From contig NC_084827.1 in assembly GCF_033115175.1 (NCBI RefSeq), positions 145,073,701-145,137,700 of the forward strand: a DNA stretch of 64,000 bases. The letters run 5' to 3'. Position 1 is the first letter of the stretch; each line of letters opens with the position of its first letter. Below are positions 24,133-35,614 of the stretch, piece after piece. The notes under the pieces were generated by a model. That model was not told where the DNA came from. It was given only the letters and a program-made list of their open reading frames with translations, and searched no databases. The translations under genes and the position numbers were made by a program. Source of the stretch: Lepus europaeus (Eukaryota > Chordata > Mammalia > Lagomorpha > Leporidae).

Positions 24133-24454
24133 GTAAGACCCGGCACCTCCTCCAGGTCGGTCAGCAGGGGCATTTCTGGGAGGAAGAGAGGCGCTAGCTA
24201 TTCTGCTCAAAGCAGCCTGGATTCTCACCTAACCAGGGAGAAGGCGGCAGCTGGCACACAGGAGGCTTTGTGGGTGAGACTCCTGTCTGCCCTGAAGCAC
24301 TGTGCACACTCTGTACAGGGAGCGAGGCGCAGCCAGGAGCCAGGAGAGGTGACTGGTTATGCACACAGCCCAGTGTGTGACGTGTGCAGCCAGGGAGGGC
24401 CGTGGTGGCCTGAGATAGCCCCTCGCGGCTGCAGTCCCCCAGGAAACTGGGACG

Positions 24455-24835
24455 AGGGGGTTATGTGTGTATCTGTATGGCATGAGTTTGTGTGTATGTC
24501 TCTCTGTGTGGTGTGTGATGGTGCATGTGTTATGTATGGCATATATGTCTGTGCCTGTGTGTCTCTGTATGGCTAGTGTGTGTGGGGTGTATATGTCTCT
24601 CTAGGTGTGTCTGTGAGTGTGGCATGTAAGTCGTATGTATTTGTGGTAGGTGTATCTCTGTGTCTGTGATGTGGTATGTGTGATTGTTTCTGTGTTTGGT
24701 GTGTGTGGTCTGTGATTGTGCCTACATGTCTGTGCATGTCCCCATGTCTGTGCAGTACATGGGCACGTGTGAAGGATTGTGTGCTTGTTTGTATCTGTGA
24801 CTGTGCCTCTGTGTGTGTGAACTCAGGCCTGGAAG
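24455..24835 (+). repeat. Imperfect TG-rich tract
   Basis: About 380 bp built from TGTGTG, TCTCTGTGTG and ATGTGT words in CASP8 intron 3. Frames through it are artefacts. Confidence 0.75.
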
Positions 24836-25172
24836 TGGGTTTCGTGCCAGAGGCGGTCCCCAGGGCTGTGTCTCAGCCATGCGCTGGGCCAGTTCCCAGT
24901 GCCCACAGGAAAGCATCCACCACCACTCTGAGCCCAGGGCCTGGGGACAGGGTCTCATGGGACCCAGCCACTTCTCTACCCTCCCTCTCTGTCTGTCTGG
25001 GTCAGAGAACCCAGACTCACCTGCTGGCAGTCTGGTAGCTGCAGGAGACCAGCACACACTCTCAGGGGCTCGGCTGGGGGAGAGAGGGCGGGTCCCTTGG
25101 CTGGGAGGGAGTGGATGTGGGAGCCAGCATGCACTCAGCCAGCACAGCTCAGCGGGTCCTCTCCTCCCCCAG

Positions 25173-25311
25173 AGCTTGCTGGACATCTTCATCGAGATGG
25201 AGAAGAGGGCCCTCCTCGGGGAAAGAAACTTGGACACCCTGAAAAAGATCTGCGAGCAAATCAACAAGAGCCTACTGGTGAAAATCCACAATTATGAAGA
25301 CTGCAGCCAAG
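25173..25311 (+). CDS. CASP8: CASP8 coding exon 3: rest of DED2
   Basis: Acceptor CCCCCAG at 25,172; donor CAAG/GTAGGA. It codes residues 138-183 ([18 protein letters not shown] onward), the C-terminal helices of DED2. One Val is inserted in [12 protein letters not shown] relative to the human KSLLKI. Confidence 0.94.
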
Positions 25312-25438
25312 GTAGGACAACCCTGACCACTGGGGACAGCCGGACGGGTGAGCCTGCCCAAGTCCCCCTCTCCCCCCGCCCCCCAGCCCGCAGCTGCTTC
25401 TAAACAGCCACGTGGGATGGGCTTCTCTTTTGCTCCAG

Positions 25439-25483
25439 GGAGAAGAATGAGCCTGGGAAGAACTACAGGTGCATGTTCAAATG
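25439..25483 (+). CDS. CASP8: CASP8 coding exon 4: short linker exon
   Basis: A 45-nt exon between TTGCTCCAG and GTAAGTC coding GRRMSLGRTTGACSN. It matches the small human linker exon in size, phase and the final SNG. Sequence is poorly conserved, as expected for the flexible DED-protease linker. Confidence 0.85.
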
Positions 25484-25939
25484 GTAAGTCTTGGAAGCAG
25501 GTGTCAAGGTGGACTGTGCTCATTTGCCCCCTGACCGTCTCCCCCGCCTCCTCTCCCCTTCTGCTAGCTCGCCTCGTGTCACCATGAAGGTCCAGTGGCC
25601 ACTCGCCACTTCTCCACAACCGCCTTCCTCACAGCCAAAAGCACCGAGCCCGCAGGCCCAGCTGGGCGAGTGTGAAGCAGGTGCCGATCAGTAACAGGGC
25701 GCGAACTGTTTGCCCCGTGTTCCTTTTCACCCTCGGCACGCACTGCCTGTGGGATGCACTGGGTAGCTGGGCTGGGGTGATGCTTCAGAGCGTCCGTGGT
25801 TAAGTCCTTTTCCCTCTCAAGAAAAATTCTACTCTGTGCTCCCTCCAGGTCAAGAAGATCCTTGGCCAATTATGACTAATTCAACCTCTGGGCTTTTTTT
25901 TGTTGTTGTTGTTGAACAAAGCAACTTTCTATTTATTCA

Positions 25940-25985
25940 TTTTTAAAGAGTTATATATTTGAAAGGCAGAGTGACAGAGAGAGAC

Positions 25986-26031
<46 letters not shown>

Positions 26032-26427
26032 TTTCCATCTATTGGTTCACTCCCCAAACGGCTGTGATCATCTTAGGTCTTGCTCATCTTGGGCCTGAGC
26101 CAGGCTGACATTAGGAACTCATCCAGGTCTCCCAGGCAGGTGCAGGAGTCTAAGCATTTGGACCATCTTCTGCTTCTATCTACTGGTCCATGCCCCAGAA
26201 GCCCATGAACAGCCGTGGAGGAGGAGGAGGCCAGGAGCCCAGAACGTTAGGTCGGTTCCCCTGTGGGGGGCAGAGACTGAAGTATTTAGGCCATCACCTG
26301 CTGCCTTCCCAGGGCAGTGGTTAAGACGCTGGATGAGAAGTAGAGAAGCTGGGACTCGAACCAATGCTCCACGGGATGTCAATGTTGCAGGTGGCGGCTT
26401 CACCTCTGCATGGCAACACCTGCCCCT
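25940..26427 (-). mobile_element. Compound SINE
   Basis: TTTGAAAGGCAGAGTGACAG with (GA)n at 25,978-26,028, ending GCAACACCTGCCCC. About 490 bp, longer than a single unit; a second CCATCACCTGCTGCCTTCCC segment suggests two fused copies. Confidence 0.75.
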
Positions 26428-26670
26428 GAATTATTCCTTTCTGTCCTCGCTCCATCGCAGGGCTCCCTGGTCTGCCCACACACCTGAGCCCCACCCCCAT
26501 CTGCCTGCCTCCCCTTGGGCTGCTTCAGCCAAACTCCCTTTCTTATCCAGAAGGAACCTGGTCCCATCCTCCGTGTACTTCCTACCCGGGGAAGCCAGAC
26601 ACCCACAGGATCTCCTTCAAAATGTTGATCAATCAAGTATTCTTGGTGACCATAAAAACTATATATACTC

Positions 26671-26987
26671 GGGCTGGCGCCGCGGCTCACTAGGCTAATC
26701 CTCCACCTGTGGCGCCGGCACACCAGGTTATAGTCCCGGTCAGGGAGCCAGATTCTATCCCGGTTGCCCCTCTTCCAGGCCAGCTCTCTGCTATGGCCCG
26801 GGAAGGCACTGGAGGATGGCCCAGGTTCTTGGGCCCTGCACCCGCATGGGAGACCAGGAGAAGCACCTGGCTCCTGGCTTCGGATCAGCGAGATGCGCCG
26901 GCTGCAGCGGCCATTGGAGGGTGAACCAACAGCAAAAAGGAAGACCTTTCTCTCTGTCACTCTCTCTCACTATCCACTCTGCCTGTC

Positions 26988-27014
<27 letters not shown>
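26671..27014 (+). mobile_element. C-SINE, young, 12-bp target duplication
   Basis: CTATATATACTC at 26,659-26,670 and 27,016-27,027; long poly(A). Confidence 0.96.
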
Positions 27015-27018
<4 letters not shown>

Positions 27019-27129
27019 TATATACTCACAGAAGATGATTCTAGACTCAGAAAAAATTGAAAAACCCAGTAAAACTACCACCCCATAGACATTAATATTA
27101 ATATTTTTGTTGTCTTGTTATGCTGGCTT

Positions 27130-27163
27130 TTTAAAAAAATTTACTTGAAAGGCAGAATTACAG

Positions 27164-27206
<43 letters not shown>

Positions 27207-27476
27207 TCCATCTGCTGGTTCACTCCCCAAATGGCAGCAACAGCCAGGGCTGGGCCAGGCTGGAGCCAGGGGCCAGAAGCCAGAAGCCGGAAGCTGCTTC
27301 TGGGTTTCCCATGTAGGTGCAGGAACCCAAGCACTTGGCATCTTCTGCTGTTTTCTTGGGCACACTGGCAGGGAGCTGGATGGGAAGTGGAGTAGCCAGG
27401 ACTCGAACTGGCACCCATAGGGGATGCTGGCGTCACATGCAGAGGCTTAACCTACTATGCCACAATGCTGCCTCCC
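27130..27476 (-). mobile_element. C-SINE
   Basis: TTTACTTGAAAGGCAGAATT, (GA)n, ending CACAATGCTGCCTCCC. A separate poly(T) follows at 27,487. Confidence 0.88.
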
Positions 27477-27882
27477 TTCCCCACCTTTTTTTTTTTTTTT
27501 TTTTTTTTTTAAGACATCCTGGCTTCTTGTAGTGCGTGTGTGTGTGTGTGCATGTGCAGTACATGCCTTTTGGGTCACTCCTTCAAGATTAAGCCTGCAC
27601 AATGTGCACATGGCCAGTGTGTGCTTGAGTCTGAGACTTTCGGAGTACTTTGAGGAGCAAAATACTTTTGAATCAGTCGTTCCTGCTGAGCTAATGGTTC
27701 TGTTCATAAATGTCTCACAAATGCCACAAAATTCAAGCTGCCCACGTGGAGGAATACAGAGTTACGGCGCTGCTTGCCTGGTCACGGTTTTCCCTCTGGT
27801 GATGATGGTTGAAGCCTGTGTTTCCGGAAGCCGGAGCTTCTGTTTCAGGCAGTCTGTGAGTTCTCATTGGAGAAAGTACCTC

Positions 27883-28215
27883 GGGGCTGGAAGTGACTCT
27901 GTGGGTTAAACCACTCCCTGCAGTGCCGGCATCCCATGTGGGCACCGATTCCTGCCCTGGCTGCTCCACTTCCAATCCAACTCCCTGCTAATGGCCTGAG
28001 AAAGCAGTGGGGGATGGCCCAGGTGCTGGGGCCCCTGCACCCACATGAGAGACCTGGAGGAAGCTCCTGGCTGCTGGCTTCGACCTGGCCTAACCCTGGC
28101 TGATAGGGCCATTTGAAGAGTGAACTAGTATATGGAAGATCTCTCTCTCTCCCTCCCTCTCTCTCTTCTTCTAACTCTGCCTTTCAAATAAAATAAATCT
28201 TAAAAAAAAAAAAAA
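27883..28215 (+). mobile_element. C-SINE with perfect 12-bp target duplication
   Basis: AGAAAGTACCTC at 27,871-27,882 and 28,216-28,227. It ends about 100 bp before CASP8 coding exon 5. Confidence 0.96.
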
Positions 28216-28312
28216 AGAAAGTACCTCAGTTGTTCTAGGAAGTTCTGTAGGCTTCTTTACCCCAGTGCTTTTCCTGCCATGTCTCATTGTAGCCGTCTCT
28301 GCTTGCTTGTAG

Positions 28313-28377
28313 GGGAGGAGCCCTATGGAGTGCTGGCACTGTCAGACTGTCCAGGGGAGCCAGCGAGCAAGGCACAG
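28313..28377 (+). CDS. CASP8: CASP8 coding exon 5: prodomain linker
   Basis: Acceptor CTTGCTTGTAG, donor CACAG/GTGCGT; codes residues 199-220, GEEPYGVLALSDCPGEPASK then AQ. It aligns without gaps to the human linker. Asp210 is kept (GAC 28,345-28,347), but human Asp216 is Ala here (GCG 28,363-28,365). Confidence 0.9.
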
Positions 28378-29769
28378 GTGCGTGGAAACCTCTGAACCCC
28401 TCTCCCTCTGCACAGCAGATTGGGTTATTGGATTGGTTGGTCGATTTTTCTTTCAACTGCCAGATAAACCAATAAAGGGCAGACACTGACAATTTTGAGA
28501 ATGGTTAAAAAAAATGCACAGGAGAAATTAAAAATGTGCCATGATTTTTTTTTTTTTTTTGAGTGTAACATCTTCAGTTTTCAATGCATTCTTTTTTTTT
28601 ATGTTAAAGCGAAGGACAAAGGAATTGGGGATGACTGGAGGGTGGGCGGTGGAGGCCCCGCACCTCACAGGGCAGCAAGGTCAGGACTTGGGAGGAGCAT
28701 CCAGCCCCACTGGAACGAGCAGGACCTTTGCTTCCTGCTTGACCTTCCGGAAGTATTCCTCTGGGTGGTTAGGAGCAAGCAGCCCATAGGGGATCCAGCC
28801 GTCTCTGTCATCTCAAGGAGCCAGTGGAGAACTTTGTTTTCTCGACACAGTAGCGTAATACTTGCTGTGTGTGTAACCTTCCGCGGCTCATGGAGTACCT
28901 TCCCACTCACTGACCGGGTCTCTCCTCCTGGTGGCGGGAGGCTGAGGCACACGGCTGCCAGGGTCAGGCTTCACAGGGGTATTTACCAGTGTGCGCGTCT
29001 GAGAAGATTACCACAGCGTCCTCTCAGTCTGGACCACGAAGGAGTCCCTGAAGTACCGAGTGCTCTGTAAGTGGTCTCAGGTTCTGCCAGCGTGGTTCCC
29101 TTGGAACAGCTTACGATACTCAAATTTAATGTCTTAAAAATATATCTACTGTGCAGAGTAAATAATGAGCACCTGAAATAGTAAATTATAATTGACAATC
29201 TTAGCAGGTGCTTCATAAAGCGTGCACTGTCTTAGTCAACAAACTAAGATACTAAGAAATCAGATAACTTTAGCCCAAAGTGTTACATTTAGGAAAGGCT
29301 ACAACCAGGAATTGGATTCCTAGCCTGGAGTCCTTTACCTGCCTTAAGGGGCTGTGCAGATTTCCAAGTAAATGCTGAGATTCTTAGCGCTGAACTGGCC
29401 CTCGGAAGATGAGCACGGCCCAGGGCCAGCTCTGCCTGTACTGTCAGGCACTGCGGTCGTGGTACCCTGCCCCGATGCTGCAGTCCCGAGAGAGGGGTTA
29501 AGCCAATAGCTTTCAAATCCCTGGGGTCACACTGCGTCTTGTGTGAGGGACAGGCTCTCAGGGGTTAGCCAAGAAGCCCAGCCCAGAGAATCACAAGGTC
29601 ATGGCAGGGCAGCCCGGAGACATTCATTCATTCATTCACTCTTGATGGAGTTCTCCTAAATGAATAAATGCTGGTTTCTGGCACAGATGTTACCTGTCTG
29701 AGGACATTTCTGTTCAGCAAAGGAAGCAGGTAGAATAACTGATGATCCTACGACATGATGACAGCAATG
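28378..29769 (+). other. CASP8 intron 6, first part
   Basis: No exon supported. (CATT)n at 29,618-29,640. Confidence 0.5.
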
Positions 29770-29773
29770 TTCG

Positions 29774-29990
29774 TGTGAGAGTACTTCAGCAAGTATATGG
29801 AAGATGGAATTAAAAACTAAATCTGTTTTGGTGCCAATATTTCTGAAACTCGTGTGTGTGAAAGATCTTCTTAAAGCTCATAGGAAATGTGTTTTATGAA
29901 AAGACTATGCATGGATTCCAAAAATTTGGGGCACCAAGACAACCTTCTCTTTTAATTCTATTATTCCACAACCTTTTTGATGTGCAAAGA
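29774..29990. mobile_element. Mariner-like MITE copy 3 (dimeric)
   Basis: Two head-to-head units: AGTACTTCAGCAAGTATATGG to about 29,865, then ATCTTCTTAAAGCTCATAGG to CAACCTTTTTGATGTGC. Confidence 0.65.
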
Positions 29991-30215
29991 GCTGACTGGG
30001 CCCAGGACTGGACTAGTGGCTTTAGAACTGTGGGAAGGGTTCTGGATGGGAACTGGGTCTGCAGGGAGATGACCCCAGTTGGTGGAGGGCAGGGGAAAGC
30101 ACACGCGCTTCCCAGGGTGCTCAGGGGCCGGCCTAACCCTTGCCAGAGGGTTGTCTCTTTAGATGGCTTGTGTTTCACCCACAGTCAGCCCCTGGGTTGG
30201 GTTTTTGTTTTCTAG

Positions 30216-30357
30216 ACATCAGAAGAAGTTTACCAAATGAAAAGCAAACCGCGGGGATACTGTTTGATCTTCAACAACCACGATTTTAGCATAGCACGGA
30301 GAGAAATGCCCAGACACCGATACATGAAAGACAGGAAAGGAACAGAAGTTGATGCAG
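30216..30357 (+). CDS. CASP8: CASP8 coding exon 6: start of large catalytic subunit
   Basis: Acceptor TTTTCTAG, donor GCAG/GTACAG; codes residues 221-267, from [17 protein letters not shown] to DRKGTEVDA. The Arg of DRKGT, expected to line the S1 pocket, is kept. Human Asp223 is Glu here (GAA 30,222-30,224). Confidence 0.94.
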
Positions 30358-30404
30358 GTACAGAACCCAAAAGACAGAGGTGAAGTATCCTTATACCCAG
30401 AAGT

Positions 30405-30697
30405 GGAGTTGTAGAGAGAGGGAGAGACATAGGGAGAGGTCTTCTATCTGCTGGTTCACTCCCCAGATGGCCGCAATGGCTGGAGCTACACTGATCCAAA
30501 GCCAGGAGCCAGGAGCTTTGTCTGGGTCTCCCATGGGGGTGCAGGTGCCCAAGCACTTGGGCCATCTTCCACTGCTTTCCCAGGCCACAGCAGAGAGCTG
30601 GATGAGAAATGGAGCAGCCGGGACTTGAACTGGTGCCCATATGGGATGCTGGTGCCGCAGGCAGAGGCTTAGCCTGCTATGCCACAGTACCAGCCCC
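30405..30697 (-). mobile_element. C-SINE, tail-truncated
   Basis: Starts in the (GA)n region without poly(T); ends CCACAGTACCAGCCCC. Confidence 0.88.
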
Positions 30698-30989
30698 TGT
30701 AACCATTTTTTAAAAATTAAAATGGAGACAATGAAAACTGTACCAAGAGGGCATCGTGTTTTAAGAAAATGCATTTGAACACATTTATCTGTGGGAGGTG
30801 AAGAATATTCTTAGATATTTGTTACTTTTTTGCTTTTTTAAAAAAATAAATTTTTAAATCAAAGCAATGTATGTTTAAAGATGGAATTTTAAATGTGACT
30901 AAAGGGCTTATAATGAAAAACTTTGCTTTTAATCCGACAGCTGAATAATTCTTCTGTAGAACACTTTAAGTGAAAAAATTGCCTTGGTG

Positions 30990-31860
30990 TCAGAACTCTT
31001 TTTTTCATTTTTAAAGACAATTTATTAACAATAACTACACAGCATGAAATTGCCATACATGTATGCAGTATGTATTGACTGAAGAATAACTATCTGAGGC
31101 CGGCGCCGTGGCTCACTTGGTTAATCCTCTGCCTAGCAGCGCCAGCATCCCATATGGGCACCGGGTTCTAGTCCCGGTTGCTCCTCTTCCAGTCCAGCTC
31201 TCTGCTGTGGCCCAAGAAGGCAATGGAGGATGGCCCAAGTGCTTGGGTCCCACACCTGCATGGGAGACCAGGAGGAAGCACCTGGCTCCCGGCTTTGGAT
31301 CAGCGCAGTGCCGGCTGTAGTGGCGATTTTGGGGGTGAACCAATGGAAGGAAGACCTTTCTCTCTGTTTCTGTCTCTCCTCTCTCTCACTGTCTATAACT
31401 CTACCTGTCAAAAAAAAAAAAAAAAAGAACTATCTGCATTTCTCCTTCTTAAAAATTACTTTACTTTGGAGACTTGGAGCTCTTTCCTTCTGTTCATTCA
31501 TAAACTATGCACTGAGTTATTATGAATGACTGCCACCCAACAATGTTTTATAAAACTAGTAACTCATTCTTGGCATCCAACTCTGATTGGCTACCAATTA
31601 TCTAAACTAACTGTGTCCTCTCCACCCCTCCCAGACTCCAATAATCATTCTTCTGTGTTCACACTGAGGTGTTTTTGTTTTGTTTTGTTTTTTTCACCAC
31701 CCACATTTGGGAGAGAATAAGCAGGATTTGTCTCGCTGTTCCTGGCTCATTTCACTTAGAGTTATGTCCTCCACTTTCATCCACACTTTGCTAGAGTTGC
31801 ATTTGGGCTATTGAATGAGGAAGTAGTGGCTTCTTAACAGAAATAGCATTTTCAAATGCT
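30990..31860 (-). mobile_element. Old L1 3'UTR fragment, - strand
   Basis: Reverse-complement L1 3'UTR text: ACTATGCACTGAGTTATTAT (31,504), TTCCTGGCTCATTTCACTTA (31,739) and ATGTCCTCCACTTTCATCCA (31,764). A young SINE (31,097-31,426) splits it. Confidence 0.55.
31097..31426 (+). mobile_element. C-SINE, young
   Basis: AACTATCTG at 31,088-31,096 and 31,428-31,436 flank it. Confidence 0.95.
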
Positions 31861-32355
31861 AAACTAACCAAAAGTTCTATTGCTCAGCCCATTTAACCTA
31901 AGATTGAGAATGTCCAAGTTGAATGGAAAATTATATTTATGGTACATGAATATAAAAATGACTACAGCTAAAAATGATAATAGAAACTATCCAAGCCAAC
32001 CTTTGAAATACTATTATTTTTTATTTGGTCAGAGAACTTCTGAAAATTGTGTTGAGTCAAACTGTCAGTTAGTGAAATTTTTTAAAATTGAGAAGGGGTT
32101 TAGATAATTGATGCAGACTGAGTATAATCAATCAAGAGTCTGTAATGGTCTCTGTTGATATTTGATTTGTTTATTCAAGAAAACCTATGCTGAGGTTTTT
32201 AAAAGCCCCAGAACTGAAGCCTGTTGACTACATCATTCATCATCATGATATTAAAAAATAGTTTTCACATCTTTGATTTCTACTCATTTAGTGTTACAAA
32301 TTTCCCACTCAAATAACATTTGCTTCTGTTTCTGGAAGTTCATTTTCCTTACATG

Positions 32356-32485
32356 AGGAATCTTCCAAAAGTCCATGGAAAAGGCACATTGTGAAAAAAC
32401 TATGCATAAGTTTCAAAAAAAAAATTTGTACCCAAGTAAACTTATTTTTAAATTCTATTTCCCAGGGACTTTTTGAAGTGCCCTT
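32356..32485. mobile_element. Mariner-like MITE copy 4
   Basis: AATCTTCCAAAAGTCCATGG at the left, ACTATGCATAAGTTTCAAA inside, GGACTTTTTGAAGTGCCC at the right. Confidence 0.78.
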
Positions 32486-32689
32486 GTATCTAGTGCACGC
32501 TGACTGGACTCTGGTTGTTATTTGAATTTGCATGTTCTACCTTTTCTGTTGCTGTTTTTATAGTCCACATTGATCAAGTAAGAGTAGGAGACCCCATTGC
32601 TTTCCCCCCTTCTGAGATGTTCCCCTCTGTTTTGCTACAGTGCCTTGTGAACTCCTTCACAGTCATTTTCTTTTCTTTTCTTTGTTTTT

Positions 32690-33018
32690 ATTTTTAAAGA
32701 TTTATTTATTAATTTGAAGGGCAGAGTATAGAGAGGCAGAGACAGAGAGAAAGATAGAGGGAGGTCTTCTGTCCACTGGTTCACTCCACAAATGGCAACG
32801 TCCGGAGCTGGGCTTATCCGAAGTCAGGAGCCAGGAGCTTCTTCCAGGTCTCCCATGCGGGTCAGGGGCCCAAGCACTTGGGCCCTCCTCCACTGCTTTC
32901 CCAGGCCACAGCAGAGAGCTGGATCGGAAGTGGAGCTGCCGGGACTTGAACCAGCACCTATATGGGATGCCAGCACTGCAGGCAGTGGCTTTACCTGCTG
33001 TGCCACAGCATCAGCCCC
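32690..33018 (-). mobile_element. C-SINE
   Basis: TTTAAAGATTTATTTATTAA at the tail side; ends CACAGCATCAGCCCC. Confidence 0.92.
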
Positions 33019-33274
33019 TATAGTTATTTTCTTCACCAGCATCTTACATTTCCAAAGGAATTAGAATATTCCTACAGAATCAAGGCACTGTGTTACCTCC
33101 ACCAAAGTACGTCCAAATCAACAAGGAGCCTTCACGTTTCAGTTACCTTTCTCTATTCCTTTCTCTAGACTGTCTCTTGACTGAGGATTTAAATTTAGCT
33201 GTGATGTGCTGACAGGGACAGACTGCTAGTGAAGGAATAAAAATGGTGACCCAACAAGGATCAAGAGAACAGGA

Positions 33275-33610
33275 GGCCGGCGCCGTGGCTTAACAGACTA
33301 ATCCTCTGCCTTGCGGCGCCAGCACACTGGGTTCTAGTCCCGGTCAGGGCGCCGAATTCTGTCCCTGTTGCCCCTCTTCCAGGCCAGTTCTCTGTTATGG
33401 CCCGGGAAGGCAGTGGAGGATGGCCCAAGTCCTTGGGCCCTGCACCTGCATGGGAGACCAGGAGAAGCACCTGGCTCCTGGCTTCGGATCAGCAAGATGC
33501 GCCAGCCGCAGCGGCCATTGGAGGGTGAACCAATGGCAAAAAAGGAAGACCTTTCTCTCTATCTCTCTCACTATCTATCTGCCTGTCAAAAAAAAAAAAA
33601 AAAAAAAAAA
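33275..33610 (+). mobile_element. C-SINE, young
   Basis: AGAGAACAGGA precedes (to 33,274) and follows (33,614) the element; 22-A tail. Confidence 0.96.
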
Positions 33611-33865
33611 GAGAGAGAACAGGAATGAAGAAAACACATAAGGAAAGATTTCCACAATTTTTGAAGATGAAATAAAGTAGGAAAGGTAATGGACTTCACA
33701 GAGGTGAGAAAGATAGAACCTAAGTGACAACAGAGGGGAATGCAAAAAAGAGGCAAACCCATTTACCCCACAGAATTCTGGGAAAATGCAAAAAATTGGA
33801 GATACAAAGTGTAGGTGAGACGATGAGCTGAAACTATGAAGGTTCTTTGAAAGCCTACACAAAGG

Positions 33866-33977
33866 GTCATCAAGGAATACATAATGAAAAAATTATGCTT
33901 GGATTTCAAATTTTTTTGCAACAGAATAACCTTATTTTAAATTCTATTATTCCGAAAACTTTTTGAAGTTCCCTTAC
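33866..33977. mobile_element. Mariner-like MITE copy 5
   Basis: TCATCAAGGAATACATAATG, TTATGCTTGGATTTCAAA and AAACTTTTTGAAGTTCCC follow the family layout. Confidence 0.72.
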
Positions 33978-34214
33978 ACAAGACACAGTGATAACCCCCC
34001 GATCTATGGATCATCTCAAAGACGCCAACAGCTATTCCTATTGTACCATAATAAGGGACAAGAGAGTAAGGGAAATTCAACCTCCTGGTAGCATGGAGTC
34101 AACTATCTAACCCAATTTAGTTCCAAGAACTAAACAGCAAAAAAGTAGTTAAAAGCTGAAAGTGTTGGCCTCGTGAAACATGGTGGGGGAACAGAGAGGG
34201 TTAGTGAGAAGATC

Positions 34215-34215
34215 A

Positions 34216-34254
<39 letters not shown>

Positions 34255-34340
34255 TATATATATACATATATATATGTGTGTGTGTGTGTGCGTGTGTGTG
34301 TATATATATACTCACATATATACATACACATATATATAGT
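34215..34340. repeat. (TA)n/(TG)n microsatellite cluster
   Basis: Alternating TATATA, CACACA and TGTGTG blocks, about 125 bp, in CASP8 intron 7. The self-complementary blocks could form cruciform or Z-DNA. Frames through it are artefacts. Confidence 0.9.
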
Positions 34341-34452
34341 AGATCTCTTAGTTCTATTTTAAAATATGTATATTTTATTTTGATAAATACAAACATTTTG
34401 TAGCTGGTTTAGCATAAAATAAATATTTTGCTAAAAATGACTTTGCTTTTAG

Positions 34453-34790
34453 GGATGGCACTGTGGCCCAGTGGGTCAAGCTGCACCCTGTAACACCAGC
34501 AGCTCATATGAGCATTGGTTTGCATCCCAGCTGCTCTTCTTCTGATCCAGCTCATTGCCAATGCACCTGATGGCAGCAGAGGATGGGCTGTAGTGCTGGG
34601 GCCCCATGTGGGAGATCCAGAGTTTCAGGTGTCTGGCTTTGGCCTGGCCCAGTCCTGGCTATTGAGGTCATTTGGGGAGTGAACCAGGGGAGGAAATATT
34701 CTCCGTCTCCCTCCCTCTCCCCCTCTCTCCCTCCTTTCTGTCTCTCTCTTTCTCTGTAACTCTGCTTTTACAATAAATAAATCTTTTAAA
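34453..34790 (+). mobile_element. Old SINE
   Basis: GGCACTGTGGCCCAGTGGGT head, (CT)n near 34,710 and ACAATAAATAAATC end. Confidence 0.85.
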
Positions 34791-35112
34791 AATTACTTTT
34801 TTTTCCTGACTATATAACACAGTCACATTTTAATTTGGCTTGGTAGTAAGCCTTAATAATAGTTCACTCATCTCATAAAGTAGTTCAGAAAAGACAACGG
34901 ACCAATAATAGCATTCTCCCCTTTACCATTTGCTTCAAGGCTTGGAAATGTTTCCAGCTGCCTATAGAATCCAGCTACTGAGATAGGAGGTCCTGTTCTC
35001 TCAGTTCTGATTCAAATTATCATTAACATCAAACTCACTGTTCTCTCCAGCTGTGGGCTGTAGTGTGGGAATGATCGTGCTACAGTGTAACTTCTCTGAC
35101 TTGACTTTTCAG

Positions 35113-35614
35113 AGGCTTTGAGAAATACCTTCACAGACCTTCACTTTGAAGTAGTCCATTACAATGACTGCACGGCAATGCAGATCTGTGACATTCTGCA
35201 AAACTACCAAAGCATGGACCACAAAGACAGAGACTGCTTCGTCTGCTGCATCCTCTCCCATGGAGACAAGGGCATCATCTATGGCACTGATGGGCAGGAG
35301 GCCCGCATCTATGATCTGACCTCTTATTTCACTGGTTCGAAGTGCCCCTCTCTTGCTGGAAAACCCAAAGTCTTTTTCATTCAAGCTTGTCAAGGGGATA
35401 AGTACCAGAAAGGCGTTCCTGTTGCGACAGACTCAGAACAGCAAGAAACCTATTTAGAAATGGACTCATCGTTTCCAAAGAGATACGTCCCCGATGAGGC
35501 TGACTTCCTGCTGGGGATGGCCACTGTGAACAACTGTGTCTCCTATCGAAACCTCGTTGAGGGGACCTGGTACATCCAGTCACTTTGCCAGAGCCTAAAA
35601 GAAAGATGTCCTCA
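35113..35614 (+). CDS. CASP8: CASP8 coding exon 7: catalytic core
   Basis: Acceptor TTTTCAG, donor CCTCA/GTAAGT; 502 nt. It contains catalytic His317 in [10 protein letters not shown] (CAT 35,259-35,261) and Cys360 in FFIQACQGD (TGT 35,388-35,390). The large/small subunit linker sites VATD374 and YLEMD385 are kept, as is the Tyr corresponding to the human Src-site Tyr380. The small subunit starts here ([18 protein letters not shown]). Confidence 0.97.

Noticed and set aside
34130..34403. YIYIYI/THTHTH proteins
   Set aside because: Translations of the (TA)n/(TG)n microsatellite.
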